Shown piece by piece: positions 25,601 through 33,867 of a stretch of DNA of 64,000 bases. The position numbers were made by a program, and so were the translations under genes. The notes beneath the pieces are model-generated. The model was not told where the DNA came from. It worked only from the letters and a program-made list of their open reading frames with translations, and searched no databases. Source of the DNA: Flavobacteriales bacterium (lineage in GTDB: Bacteria; Bacteroidota; Bacteroidia; UBA10329). Numbering within the stretch: the first letter of the stretch is position 1; each line of letters begins with the position of its first letter. The stretch covers positions 1 to 64,000 of the forward strand of contig JAIPBM010000027.1 of NCBI GenBank assembly GCA_021739695.1, written 5' to 3'.

Positions 25601-25890
25601 TTGTAAATGGACGTTATGTATCCTAGTCCGATTGAATCGTCTTCGAGCGTTATCTTATTGAATGTTTTTCCATCGAAAAGGTCGATTCCACCTTTATTTG
25701 CCACAATGAGCTGTCCGTTAGAACTCTGCGTGATGGCTTCGCAGAAATTACTTGAAATGCCATTTACTTCCTCAAAGTGACGGATGGTGAAGTTTTTTTG
25801 CGCAGTAGATGAAATAGGTAATAGAAAAAGTAAAGGCGCTGCTAACAGCAGTACCCACCATGAACCGTTGAACGTGTTCCTGTGAATCAC
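22699..25890 (-). CDS. Propeller-Y_Y_Y sensor with PP2C (SpoIIE-type) phosphatase
   Basis: A 1063-residue membrane signalling protein. After a signal or anchor segment, residues about 35-680 form two-component-regulator propeller blades (for example DRLGRIWLGTFGNGL, DNEDRLWVACQGN). A Y_Y_Y domain (about 690-765) and one membrane helix (WWFWTLFGISLTLGVIAFV) follow, then a coiled coil and a cytoplasmic PP2C/SpoIIE domain with SGDFY, DCTGHGVPGGFMS and FSDGFADQFGG. It should sense an external ligand and dephosphorylate a serine-phosphorylated protein, such as an anti-sigma-factor antagonist, instead of phosphorylating a response regulator. It starts with GTG, overlapping the stop of the upstream unknown gene as GTGA. 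Confidence 0.9.
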   Translation of the reverse strand: MIHRNTFNGSWWVLLLAAPLLFLLPISSTAQKNFTIRHFEEVNGISSNFCEAITQSSNGQLIVANKGGIDLFDGKTFNKITLEDDSIGLGYITSIYKGENEVWFGRFDGAIGVYESNTPQIIKTGIDGQIKHIYKDAKDGIWAFSRSGSVFWANGTDTSRYDMSERDMLINAVIPYKHKEFIIGSNDGLWLIRFEVGNDFQVLRHIDGLPETKITALHYETRKDQLWVGTEDAGLFTVQAPFTKNQEVSQFKLSTGESVDDVQTIFADRLGRIWLGTFGNGLIRLEFFGAERFQFVEQRFEGHIESDQLIRDIFQDNESNIWIATFGGGLVQIVENVFHQPFDENWLKEQSITQLFRDSKGNVWLGIDKGLFKTSEYAQNSKYEYHYVGGNEVTAISEDKFGTIWVGTLKSGIYRLAVGSTAFDHIDLNAGTLGDAINYILPTNGGVMAGTKSGLLQLSFNGTLKRHLTTLDGLPHNNVKFSYLDNEDRLWVACQGNRIAYLWKDKVRFIEKGEAQNIVDVSYILQDAKGRLWFSTMGNGIFVLENGIAHPINTENGLPSNYCYQMVLDNDGFIWVSHQKSITQLTSDLTVNRIVNREELSPTENSMVSFLFKDQDGNIWISSTHNVVKFNPSIDKSSKSAPQLSISEMLINGIKQQMIPNLKLPYDKYDISFKLAGISLRNPDKIKYKYQWKGLSNTWQVQEGNDEIKNTIPNGDYTLIVYASKNGGEWTTEPVVYQFSVSKPWWLTWWFWTLFGISLTLGVIAFVRYRTYKLIKDKTELEQLVYERTIEIEEQKTEIERSRDEIAKFAKDITDSIKYAKRIQKAIFPAWRDVQDILPNSFVFFQSKDLVSGDFYLAERVGSKRIFCAVDCTGHGVPGGFMSIVANNLLQQAIRQIGLTKPSEILEFLNLGVTNTLHQTYEESTVKDGMDIALCCWDEETNILEFAGAYNPLYLFRDGELQEIKGNRFPVGTFVGEEIREFTNHSIQVQSGDMVYIFSDGFADQFGGHNGKKFMIRRFKAMLQEIHTKPVDNQYDFVSKQLQNWKGNLEQVDDIIVMGVRIA

Positions 25891-26921
25891 TTTTCGAATA
25901 CGTTATTTCCTTTGAACCGCTCTCCTTCTCTCATCTTTTCGATGAGGCTCAGACTGTATTTGAAGCGTTGCACTCCGCCAATTGGAATAGTATAGAATCT
26001 CATGTATTGACCGTACTGATTCTTGAAGCTGAAACAGACATTGTTGTTTTGTTTCGCTTTTTCTTTAGTTCGGATAAATTGAATATCAAGCGATGAATTG
26101 CGTTCTGTAGGAAGAATTTGGTGCGTGCTATTTCTCCAATCTGCCTCATTGCTCATTTCAACCCATTCTCCTTTCTTCTCGTACGATATGATCTTGATAA
26201 TTCCATCATCATCCCAATCATAATTGAATTGTTGAATTGAAACAACATCATCAGAAATGTACGGGTATAAATGGGAGATTGCATTAGGCTCGCTCGGTAT
26301 TCTGAACGTCCATTCGTAACCAAATGCGTTGGCACCTTCTATGGCAATGTTAACGTTGGGTCCGCGACTGAAAAAGTAGCTGTATAGATTGCCATCATTG
26401 CCTTCAATTCCTTCCGCTACAATTTTAAAAACGTAACCATTGAACTCTTCTATGAATTCACCTTCTTTTGGGTCAAGAGGACCGAAACTATACCATTCAT
26501 TATCGTATTTTTCAGATTCTCCGAAAGATCTTGAATCGAGGAGCGTTCCAGCTTTGTAGAAACCAACGGGATCTGTTTGCTGCGCATCCGGAGTTGACCA
26601 TGCTCCTTTGCCACCGTAGATACTGAACTTCGTTTTAGTATCGATTCCATTATATATCTCATCGTGCTTTCCGCCAACTTCCGGGTCGAACACTCTGATG
26701 TAAAATGGATCAGTTTCGTTTTTTGGAATTGACAAGAAGAAAACCTGCGAATAATCATCATCTCCGTAGGTTTTACTCGCCTGCTTTCCGAAGGTGACCA
26801 AAAAAGGTATGTTGCTGTTAGTAGGAGGTACTGGCTGAGCTAATCCTTTTTCGACATAAAGCGTGAAAGTGGATAGCACGTAAAGGCAGAGCAGTACGTT
26901 TTTAAGTCGGAGTCTAATCAT
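25887..26921 (-). CDS. Unknown secreted protein coupled to the propeller sensor
   Basis: I do not recognise this 344-residue protein. It has an N-terminal signal peptide (VLLCLYVLSTFTLYVEKGLA) and is otherwise hydrophilic and aromatic, rich in beta-strand-like segments such as YGDDDYSQVFFLSIP, FYIRVFDPEVGG and YVFKIVAEGIEG. The region about 40-150 mentions a pattern of modest beta-sandwich type, and no catalytic motif is evident. The next gene, a propeller/PP2C sensor, begins with a GTG inside its stop codon, so the two are translated together. It may therefore be an exported ligand-binding partner of that sensor. The function is unknown. Confidence 0.7.
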   Translation of the reverse strand: MIRLRLKNVLLCLYVLSTFTLYVEKGLAQPVPPTNSNIPFLVTFGKQASKTYGDDDYSQVFFLSIPKNETDPFYIRVFDPEVGGKHDEIYNGIDTKTKFSIYGGKGAWSTPDAQQTDPVGFYKAGTLLDSRSFGESEKYDNEWYSFGPLDPKEGEFIEEFNGYVFKIVAEGIEGNDGNLYSYFFSRGPNVNIAIEGANAFGYEWTFRIPSEPNAISHLYPYISDDVVSIQQFNYDWDDDGIIKIISYEKKGEWVEMSNEADWRNSTHQILPTERNSSLDIQFIRTKEKAKQNNNVCFSFKNQYGQYMRFYTIPIGGVQRFKYSLSLIEKMREGERFKGNNVFEK

Positions 26922-27076
26922 GAACCTTCAGGCCTTTGTCAATGTTGCAATTCTTTACGCAGGCCATCTCCTTTAGTTACAGGCCGAATTGATTCAATCG
27001 GTTTGCAAGTTTCGTTCCATTTTTGATGGATAAGAATCAATCTCCATCGGCTAATTGGTAACTTCGAAGCCTCAAA

Positions 27077-29569
27077 ATGAAACTAGCTAAGGCCTTATTG
27101 GGATTGCTGATCACAGCTGCGGTAATCTACCTCGGAGATCATGCCATAGGCTCTTTTCCGCCATTGGCTAAGTTCATTGATCCTTACCACGGTTTTTGGC
27201 AAAATGCCGAGTATTCTGAAGGCTCGGAAAATGAAGCGCGGTTACAATTTGATGAACTGCATTCACCAGTTCAAGTAGTCATGGACGACCGTGGTGTTCC
27301 GCACCTTTTCGCAGAGAACGACCATGATCTTTATTTCGTTCAAGGCTACGTCACCGCTCGCGACCGACTTTGGCAGATGGAGTTTCAGACACACGCTGCA
27401 GCTGGTAGACTTTCGGAACTGGTCGGAGAAAAAGCTCTTGAATTTGATCTGGAACAGCGAAGAATTGGAATGACTTGGGCGGCTGAAAACGCGCTGGAGT
27501 TGATTAAGAAAGACAGCGCAAGTTGGCAGGCACTGAATACCTATGCGGATGGTGTCAATCATTACATAGCAAACCTTTCAGAGAACGACCTTCCGCTAGA
27601 GTATAAACTATTGAACTACCGACCAGAAGAGTGGAATGTATTCAAATCGTCTTTATTGCTGAAGTATATGGCAAAAATGCTGACGGGCACAGAGCGTGAT
27701 AGACCGAATACGGAAGCCCTAAAGCTTTTGGGGCCAGAGCTTTTCAACAGACTTTTTCCAGATCAGAATTATTTATCTGATCCAATTGTCCCTGGTTTTT
27801 CAGTGGATACCACAACTGTCCCAGAAATTCGATTGGATGGCTTTGCTTCTGAGGCTTCGTGGGATATGAAGGAGATTCAGCCACATTTCGTTGGGAGTAA
27901 CAACTGGGCGGTTTCAGGTAGTAGGACCGAAAGTGGTTCTGCCATATTGTGCAACGATCCTCATCTGAAATTGTCGCTTCCGTCCATTTGGTATGAGATT
28001 CAGTTACACAGCACTTCGCTTAATTGTTACGGTGTTTCGTTGCCAGGTTCGCCCGGAATTACGATTGGATTCAATGATAGCATTGCTTGGGGAGTAACCA
28101 ATGCAGGAAGAGATGTAAAGGATTATTATGCCATCGATTTTGTCGATCACTCAAAAGGAACTTATCGATTGGGCGGAGAAATCATGACTGCTTCCCAGCG
28201 CATTGAGGAAATAAAAGTGAAGGGGAAAAAGTCTGTTTTAGATACGGTGCTTTATACCAAATATGGGCCTGTTGCACTATCGAATAAAAAAGAAAATCAG
28301 TTTTTAGCACTTCGCTGGTTTGCTCACGATCCGTCTAACGAGCTATTGACCTTCTACAAGCTTAATCGTGCGTCCAATTTCAACGATTACGAAGAAGCAC
28401 TTTCGTACTACAATTGTCCGGGGCAGAATTTCGCTTGTGCTGATGCGAAAAACAATATTGCCATTTGGCAGCAAGGGAAATTCAAGATAAAACCTAAAGA
28501 TTACGGGAAGTTCATTTTAGATGGAAGTGACCCCAAAAACCTTCAGGAACGGTTCATTCCACAAGCACAGAATCCGCATATGCTGAATCCGGAAAGAGGT
28601 TTTGTGAGTTCTGCAAATCAACCAGTAACAGATGCGAGTTACCCATATTACTATTCGGGAGTATATGAGGAATTTCGAAATAGGACCATCAACGATTTTC
28701 TGAGGAAGGATAGTTCCATCAGCATACAAGACATGATGGATCTTCAACTTTCCAATTACAATTTGCTTGCAGCGGAAGTGTTGCCGATTTTGATTTCCAT
28801 GCTTGACACTTCTGATTTTCAGAATAAGGAGAACGAACTTCTGGCGCTGCACGAATTGCAAGGTTGGAATTACAGGAACGATAAGGAACTTATTGCACCA
28901 ACAGTATTTGAGATATGGTGGGATGAGCTGAACAATATTCTTTGGGACGAATTCAATAGCATCGAATGGGATCAGAACATGTACTACCGCTATTCATGGG
29001 AGCAATTGATGAATGATGGAAAAGCAAAAGTGGATATGCGCGACCCGCGATATGTCTATCCGATGGCAAAAGTCACTATCGATCTATTGAAGAACGAACC
29101 AGATCATCAGGTTTTTGATCATCGATCTACCAATAATAAGATTGAAGTGGCTGAGAATGTAGTATACGATTCGTTCTATTGGACGGCCATGAAATTTGGA
29201 GATATCATCAAATACAAATTCAATCAACCTTATTGGGGACAGTATCAAGCCACGCGTGTTCAGCATTTGATGCGATTGGATGCTTTCAGTTCCAAAAAAT
29301 TATTTGTTGGAGGAAATGAGAATGCACCGAATGCGACCACTTCCACTCATGGACCATCTTGGCGAATGATTGTTCAAATGGATTCAGATGGGCCAAAAGC
29401 TTGGGGCGTTTTGCCTGGCGGGCAATCTGGAAATCCGGGAAGTAAACAATATTCAACTTCGCTCGAATCGTGGTCTAACGGGGAATATCATCAACTGAAC
29501 TTTCTGCATGATCAATCTCAAACGGATAGTTTATGGACTTCACAAACTTTTAAGCCGGTTTCGGAATGA
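27077..29569 (+). CDS. Penicillin acylase-family Ntn amidohydrolase
   Basis: An 830-residue exported amidohydrolase precursor. An N-terminal membrane segment is followed by the alpha-chain region with GVPHLFAENDHDLYFVQGY. The autoprocessing site is GSNNWAVSGSRTESG, where Ser274 becomes the beta-chain N-terminal nucleophile. Asn in PGSPGITIGFNDSIAWGVTN fits the usual oxyanion region. Family members cleave side chains from penicillins, acyl-homoserine lactones and other acyl amides; which applies here cannot be read from the sequence. It is the first gene of a six-gene plus-strand operon in which every junction overlaps. Confidence 0.92.
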   Translation: MKLAKALLGLLITAAVIYLGDHAIGSFPPLAKFIDPYHGFWQNAEYSEGSENEARLQFDELHSPVQVVMDDRGVPHLFAENDHDLYFVQGYVTARDRLWQMEFQTHAAAGRLSELVGEKALEFDLEQRRIGMTWAAENALELIKKDSASWQALNTYADGVNHYIANLSENDLPLEYKLLNYRPEEWNVFKSSLLLKYMAKMLTGTERDRPNTEALKLLGPELFNRLFPDQNYLSDPIVPGFSVDTTTVPEIRLDGFASEASWDMKEIQPHFVGSNNWAVSGSRTESGSAILCNDPHLKLSLPSIWYEIQLHSTSLNCYGVSLPGSPGITIGFNDSIAWGVTNAGRDVKDYYAIDFVDHSKGTYRLGGEIMTASQRIEEIKVKGKKSVLDTVLYTKYGPVALSNKKENQFLALRWFAHDPSNELLTFYKLNRASNFNDYEEALSYYNCPGQNFACADAKNNIAIWQQGKFKIKPKDYGKFILDGSDPKNLQERFIPQAQNPHMLNPERGFVSSANQPVTDASYPYYYSGVYEEFRNRTINDFLRKDSSISIQDMMDLQLSNYNLLAAEVLPILISMLDTSDFQNKENELLALHELQGWNYRNDKELIAPTVFEIWWDELNNILWDEFNSIEWDQNMYYRYSWEQLMNDGKAKVDMRDPRYVYPMAKVTIDLLKNEPDHQVFDHRSTNNKIEVAENVVYDSFYWTAMKFGDIIKYKFNQPYWGQYQATRVQHLMRLDAFSSKKLFVGGNENAPNATTSTHGPSWRMIVQMDSDGPKAWGVLPGGQSGNPGSKQYSTSLESWSNGEYHQLNFLHDQSQTDSLWTSQTFKPVSE

Positions 29570-29925
29570 ACTTTTTGCTGCGCGTAGTTCTGATTGCAGT
29601 GCTTGGGGCAATTTCTCAGGTTTATTTGCCGTGGTGGACGGCTGTTGTCGTAGCTTTGTTGGTTGAAAGTATCATCGGTAAAGGAGACAATACTTCGTTC
29701 TTTTCCGGGTTTTACGGTCTTGCAGTTCCGTGGATGGTTTTGGCAACGTATATCGATGTGAAAAGCGAATCGGTTTTATCAATACGAATTCTGGAATTGC
29801 TGAAATTACCGCAGTTCAGTTTCGTGCTTATAATTGTGACTGGGCTTGTTGGAGGACTTGTAGGTGGTCTCGGATCTATGACTGGAGGATTGATTAATAA
29901 TGTAGTGTTCAGGAAAGATGGATAA
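29566..29925 (+). CDS. Small unknown membrane protein
   Basis: A 119-residue protein with about four membrane segments (for example LLRVVLIAVLGAISQVYL and FVLIIVTGLVGGLVGGLGS). No family is recognised with confidence. The GLVGGLVGGLGSMTGG stretch is a glycine-rich helix, typical of close helix packing. It overlaps the penicillin acylase stop as ATGA and the patatin start by eight bases, so it is clearly part of the operon. A role in housing or anchoring one of the neighbours is possible but not shown. Confidence 0.75.
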   Translation: MNFLLRVVLIAVLGAISQVYLPWWTAVVVALLVESIIGKGDNTSFFSGFYGLAVPWMVLATYIDVKSESVLSIRILELLKLPQFSFVLIIVTGLVGGLVGGLGSMTGGLINNVVFRKDG

Positions 29926-30859
29926 ACCAATAAGCGTATCGCTGGCCTTAGGAAGTGGAGGGGCAAGAGGGCTTGCTCATATTGGCGTTATTCAAGTGTT
30001 GCAAGACGAAGGTTTTTCGGTACAGAATCTTGCAGGCTCGTCAATGGGTGCATGTGTTGGTGGTATTTATTGCGCAGGAAAACTGGATCTGTTCACAGAT
30101 TGGGTTTTGCAACTCAATAAACGTGAAACACTCCGGTTGATGGATTTTACCATGTCCACACAAGGAGTGCTGAAAGGGCAGAAGGTGCTTCAGCATCTCA
30201 AATCTATTTTAGGCGAAATCAGGATTGAAGATTTCGACATTCCATACACGGCCGTAGCCACGGATGTGAAAACCAAAGAAGAAATTTGGATGCGAACTGG
30301 TGACCTTTACACCGTTATCCGTGCTTCTTCTTCCATTCCAACTCTCATGATGCCATCAAAGATGGGAGACAGAATTCTTATTGATGGAGGAGTGCTCAAT
30401 CCATTACCGATTGAACCTTTGATGCCACGAATTACGGATTTGGTTGTGGCAGTAAACATTAATGCGCATGCAGAAGATCACCAGCGCTATCGCGAAGTGC
30501 ATATTTCAGCAGAACAGGATAAGATTGAAGAACAGACCGAAGAAGAAACATCGGCATACACCAGCCGAATGGTAAGTACTGTAAAGAGCTGGTTGAATAT
30601 GGCTAAGTCGGAAGAGACAGACAAAAATCAGGAAACCACGCTCAATTATTTAGGAATGCTTAATAAGACCTACGATTTCATGCAGGACCGCATGTGCGAG
30701 CAGAATATTGAGATCTACAAACCAGATATGGTCATAAACATTCCGCGCTCCGTTGGTGCCACATTAGAATTTTACCGCGCAAACGAAATGGTAGAAGAAG
30801 GCAGAATTGCCGCTAAAAAGGCCATTTTGGAATGGCGGAAAAAACAGCTTGCGGTATGA
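29918..30859 (+). CDS. Patatin-like phospholipase
   Basis: A 313-residue lipid acyl hydrolase of the patatin/RssA type. The oxyanion hole is GSGGARG (12-18), the nucleophile motif GSSMG gives Ser42, and the catalytic aspartate is Asp156 in the DGG motif of LIDGGVLNPLP. The C-terminal part is charged and helical. It probably acts on membrane lipids in the cytoplasm, since no signal peptide is seen. The gene lies between the small membrane protein and a rhomboid protease, with overlap at both ends. Confidence 0.92.
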   Translation: MDKPISVSLALGSGGARGLAHIGVIQVLQDEGFSVQNLAGSSMGACVGGIYCAGKLDLFTDWVLQLNKRETLRLMDFTMSTQGVLKGQKVLQHLKSILGEIRIEDFDIPYTAVATDVKTKEEIWMRTGDLYTVIRASSSIPTLMMPSKMGDRILIDGGVLNPLPIEPLMPRITDLVVAVNINAHAEDHQRYREVHISAEQDKIEEQTEEETSAYTSRMVSTVKSWLNMAKSEETDKNQETTLNYLGMLNKTYDFMQDRMCEQNIEIYKPDMVINIPRSVGATLEFYRANEMVEEGRIAAKKAILEWRKKQLAV

Positions 30860-31473
30860 CGTTCATTATTGTGATCATAACGGGTGTTGTTTCGTTCGCT
30901 GCTTTTCAGAGCAGAGAATTGATGGCCAAACTCATGTTCAATGCCTATTTGGTCAAGCATTCCAACGAATGGTTCAGAGTAATTACCCATGCATTCGTCC
31001 ATTCTGGTTGGATGCATTTGATGGTGAACATGTGGGTGCTTTGGAATTTCGGAGACATGACCGAGAACGGATTTGTTGAATACCGTGGCTCAGGAGGTTC
31101 GCTCATTTTTGTTGCGCTTTACGTAGGAGGAATCCTTTTCGCCACGTTACCATCCTATCGAAGACATCAAGACGATTTTAGTTACAATGCAGTAGGAGCG
31201 AGTGGAGCAGTGGCAGCAGTGCTTTTTTCGGCCATTTATTTTTCGCCAACCATGAATCTGCTACTCATGTTCATTCCAATTCCAATTCCAGCTATCATAT
31301 TCGGAGTGTTTTATCTAGCGCTGGAATGGTACCTCGATAAACAGTCTAACGACAATATTGCCCATGATGCTCACTTTTGGGGCGCAGCCTTCGGATTTTC
31401 CTTCTCGGTGCTAATGGCTCCCGATAGAATGCAGTATTTCGTGCAAGAGATTTCAGAACGATTTCTAGGATGA
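30856..31473 (+). CDS. Rhomboid-family intramembrane serine protease
   Basis: A 205-residue membrane protein of six helices. The catalytic dyad is in place: Ser116 in NAVGASGAV on TM4 and His173 in AHDAHFWG on TM6. HSGWMHLMVN on TM2 gives the conserved His/Asn pair that supports the oxyanion. A longer in-frame reading begins at 30832, inside patatin, but the ATG at 30856 overlaps the patatin stop as ATGA and was chosen. Rhomboids cleave membrane proteins within their membrane spans; the substrate is not known. Confidence 0.92.
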   Translation: MTFIIVIITGVVSFAAFQSRELMAKLMFNAYLVKHSNEWFRVITHAFVHSGWMHLMVNMWVLWNFGDMTENGFVEYRGSGGSLIFVALYVGGILFATLPSYRRHQDDFSYNAVGASGAVAAVLFSAIYFSPTMNLLLMFIPIPIPAIIFGVFYLALEWYLDKQSNDNIAHDAHFWGAAFGFSFSVLMAPDRMQYFVQEISERFLG

Positions 31474-31952
31474 ACAAAGCTTTATTTCTAGATCGAGATG
31501 GCGTTTTGAATCGAGAACGAGGCGAATACACGTTCCGTTCAGAAGATTTTGAGTTGCTTCCAGATGTGATAGAATCGCTGAAACTTGCACAGGAAAAGGA
31601 TTATCTGCTCATAGTGATTTCAAATCAAGGAGGAATTGCAAAGGGCATTTATCTAAAAAGTGATGTCGAAAAACTACACGGCATTTTGAATTCAACCTTG
31701 AAAACGAATGGCGTTCATCTGAGCGAAATCTATTACTGTCCACATCACAATGAGCTTGGAAAGTGTCTTTGTCGTAAACCGAATTCGTTGATGTTGGAAA
31801 AAGCCATTGCCAGATTCGATGTGGATGTAACCCGTTCTTTAATGATCGGAGATAGCGATAGAGATGTAAGAGCAGCCGAAAATGTTGGGGTAAATGGAGT
31901 GCGCATCGATCCAAATACAAGTATTCTTGAAATTGTGAGTAGCTTGAAATGA
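31470..31952 (+). CDS. HAD-IIIA phosphatase, GmhB-like
   Basis: A 160-residue HAD hydrolase. The DxD nucleophile is FLDRDGVLN (Asp8 and Asp10), the second motif is ISNQGGI, Lys lies in CRKPN and the metal motif is MIGDSDRDVRAA. The zinc knuckle C-P-H...C-L-C (Cys90, His92, Cys99, Cys101) is diagnostic of D-glycero-D-manno-heptose-1,7-bisphosphate 7-phosphatase, an enzyme of LPS core heptose synthesis. Histidinol-phosphate phosphatases share the fold, so the substrate is likely but not certain. It overlaps both neighbours by four bases. Confidence 0.87.
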   Translation: MNKALFLDRDGVLNRERGEYTFRSEDFELLPDVIESLKLAQEKDYLLIVISNQGGIAKGIYLKSDVEKLHGILNSTLKTNGVHLSEIYYCPHHNELGKCLCRKPNSLMLEKAIARFDVDVTRSLMIGDSDRDVRAAENVGVNGVRIDPNTSILEIVSSLK

Positions 31953-32797
31953 GTACAGTACAGCTAGTAAACGGAAAATTCCTTCTTACTTCGGATGGTG
32001 TTTTGAGAACCGATAATCGTGGGTTTTGCTACGGAGATGGTTTTTTCGAATCGATGCGTGTGTCCAAAGGCAATGTTCCGTTTTTGCGAGGACATTGGAA
32101 GCGGCTGCTCCGTGTCACCACTTTCTTACGGATGGAATTGCCTAGTTCTTTTACGGAGCAAATGTTTGGCGCTTACGCGATGGAGTTGGCCATGCGTAAT
32201 GGTTTTGAGAATGCCCGAATTCGATTTCAAGGCTACAGAATGGGAGCGGGGCGATATTCTCCTGAGAATAACATGCTCGGCTGGAGCATGATCTGTCAAC
32301 CGCTTGAGAGTTCTGAATATCAGCTCAATAAGACAGGATTGAATGTGGGATTTTGTACTTCACACACGATCAATCCAGCTCCGCAAAGCTCGTTTAAGAC
32401 AAGTAATTCTTTGCCGTATGTAATGGGAGGAATCTTTGCATCAGAGAATGGATTTGATGATTGTTTCTTGCTAGATGTTCGTGGAAATGTGGCTGAAGCA
32501 ACAGGTTCCAATGTGTTTTTGCTGAAGGGAAACAAATTGATAACACCTGACCTCTCTAATGGTGGAGTGGCTGGAGTTATGCGAACGGTTGTTCTTCGCG
32601 AGGCAACAGATTTAGGTTTGACTACGTCTCAAATTAAAATGAGGAAAGAAGATGTGCTTGAAGCCGATGAGTGTTTCCTCACGAATGCCACCAGAGGCAT
32701 CCAATGGGTTGGAGCAGTCGAGAAAAAGCGATATTTCAAAAGGTGCAGTTCTCGTTTTACCGACCACATCAATCGAAAATTCGATCTTCTCAGTTAA
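31949..32797 (+). CDS. Class IV PLP-dependent aminotransferase/lyase
   Basis: A 282-residue fold-type IV PLP enzyme. The family includes branched-chain aminotransferase, D-amino acid aminotransferase and 4-amino-4-deoxychorismate lyase (PabC). The opening DGVLRTDNRGFCYGDGFFES and the segment SSFKTSNSLPY, which holds the PLP lysine, are typical. The late block ATGSNVFLLKGNKLITPDLSNG is another family mark. The short length and lack of BCAT-specific motifs fit a PabC-type or D-amino-acid type. It is the last gene of the operon, and its 3' end overlaps the convergent yqgE-like gene by eight bases. Confidence 0.88.
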   Translation: MSTVQLVNGKFLLTSDGVLRTDNRGFCYGDGFFESMRVSKGNVPFLRGHWKRLLRVTTFLRMELPSSFTEQMFGAYAMELAMRNGFENARIRFQGYRMGAGRYSPENNMLGWSMICQPLESSEYQLNKTGLNVGFCTSHTINPAPQSSFKTSNSLPYVMGGIFASENGFDDCFLLDVRGNVAEATGSNVFLLKGNKLITPDLSNGGVAGVMRTVVLREATDLGLTTSQIKMRKEDVLEADECFLTNATRGIQWVGAVEKKRYFKRCSSRFTDHINRKFDLLS

Positions 32798-33377
32798 GTC
32801 GTGGGTCTTCGGGCAAATTGACCATGTAGGCAAATGGATCTCCCATGCCTTGGAGGACATCAGACCAAAGTTTTTCTGGTTTTTGTGTGAAAAGAATTTC
32901 TTTGGAAGCACGCGCCACTATCCAACTCTTGCTTTCCATCTCGTTTTTTAACTGGCCTTCAGACCAACCAGCATAACCAACGAACAGACGAATTTCATTT
33001 GGTTTGATATCGCCTGAAAGCATCAATTCCTTGATGGTTTCAAAATCTCCACCCCAATAAACTCCTTCCATCACTTTTTTTGAGTTTGGAATTCGGTCAC
33101 CAAGTTGGTGCAAGTAATGCAGCGTTTCTTTTTGCACTGGACCTCCAAGTGCTAATCGGGAATCGAACACTGGAGCGTTTTCGATGGCTTCGTTCAAATA
33201 CATTGGAATCGGCTTGTTCAAAATGAGGCCAAAAGAACCATTTTCGTTGTGCTCTGTCAGAAAGATCACCGACCGTTTGAAATACGGATCTTGCATGAAA
33301 GGTTCAGAGATCAATAATCTCCCCGCACGCGCTTTAATGCGTTGGTTAGGTACCGTGAATATGTCAGAAACATCCAT
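32790..33377 (-). CDS. YqgE/AlgH-family protein
   Basis: A 195-residue cytoplasmic protein of the DUF179 (YqgE/AlgH) family. GRLLISEPFMQDPYFKRSV, GSFGLILNKP and the block FVGYAGWSEGQL are its hallmarks. The biochemical function is not known. A longer in-frame GTG start (33431) adds an unconserved stretch; the ATG at 33377 places the conserved opening 23 residues in, as usual. It lies just upstream of a shared terminator-like hairpin that ends the THX transcript. Confidence 0.9.
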   Translation of the reverse strand: MDVSDIFTVPNQRIKARAGRLLISEPFMQDPYFKRSVIFLTEHNENGSFGLILNKPIPMYLNEAIENAPVFDSRLALGGPVQKETLHYLHQLGDRIPNSKKVMEGVYWGGDFETIKELMLSGDIKPNEIRLFVGYAGWSEGQLKNEMESKSWIVARASKEILFTQKPEKLWSDVLQGMGDPFAYMVNLPEDPRLN

Positions 33378-33460
33378 CGATACTAATAACGCAATTTTCA
33401 AATTAAATGTTGGAGAAATTTCAAGATTCACACACAGCGTCTAGAAAGTGCTATAAATAC

Positions 33461-33491
33461 AAAGCCCCAAAAGCAAACGCTTTCGGGGCTT
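33461..33491 (-). terminator. Hairpin terminator after the THX-like gene
   Basis: AAGCCCC and GGGGCTT arms with an inner AAAGC/GCTTT extension form a strong hairpin, followed on the minus strand by TTTGTATTT. It separates the THX-like gene from yqgE. Confidence 0.7.
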
Positions 33492-33514
33492 CATTTAAAC
33501 GATTTAACTCGTGA

Positions 33515-33727
33515 CTATTTTTTAGCGGCTGCTTTTTTAGCAGGGGCTTTCTTAGCTGCAGGTTTTTTTGTCGTTTCTGCTTTCTCCGTTTCCGCTTGGG
33601 CCTTTGGTTCAGCTTTTTTAGCGACTACAGGTGCAACATATGCATCGCTTGACTGCTTTTGTCTTCTTACTCCGTAAGATCCATTCGCAATTTTACCGCG
33701 CTTACTTTTGATATCTCCTTTTCCCAT
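33515..33727 (-). CDS. THX-type 30S ribosomal protein with Ala/Lys tail
   Basis: The first ~25 residues, MGKGDIKSKRGKIANGSYG, match the small ribosomal protein THX, which sits in the head of the 30S subunit in Thermus and is common in Bacteroidota. The full protein has 70 residues; the second half is an Ala/Lys/Glu tail (KKPAAKKAPAKKAAAKK) longer than the classic ~26-residue Thermus peptide. It is monocistronic, with its own -7 element and hairpins on both sides. Confidence 0.87.
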   Translation of the reverse strand: MGKGDIKSKRGKIANGSYGVRRQKQSSDAYVAPVVAKKAEPKAQAETEKAETTKKPAAKKAPAKKAAAKK

Positions 33728-33758
33728 AATGCTTTTGAGTTTTTGGTTCGACTTTGGA

Positions 33759-33766
33759 CAAACTTA
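33759..33766 (-). promoter_or_regulatory. -7 element before the THX-like gene
   Basis: On the minus strand TAAGTTTG matches TAnnTTTG and is 31 bp upstream of the ATG. No clear -33 motif was found. Confidence 0.5.
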
Positions 33767-33812
33767 GCAAAATTGATTTTGTAGCGCTGTTCAGTAAATG
33801 CATCAAACAAAA

Positions 33813-33842
33813 AAAGCCCCGTCATTTCTGACAGGGCTTTTA
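33813..33842 (-). terminator. Hairpin terminator after the M43 protease gene
   Basis: AAGCCCcGTCA and TGACaGGGCTT form a stem around TTTC, with a run of T after it on the minus strand. It follows the protease stop at 33868 in the direction of transcription and would work in both directions. Confidence 0.75.
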
Positions 33843-33867
33843 AATTAAATGATGGTTTCTACGAATG

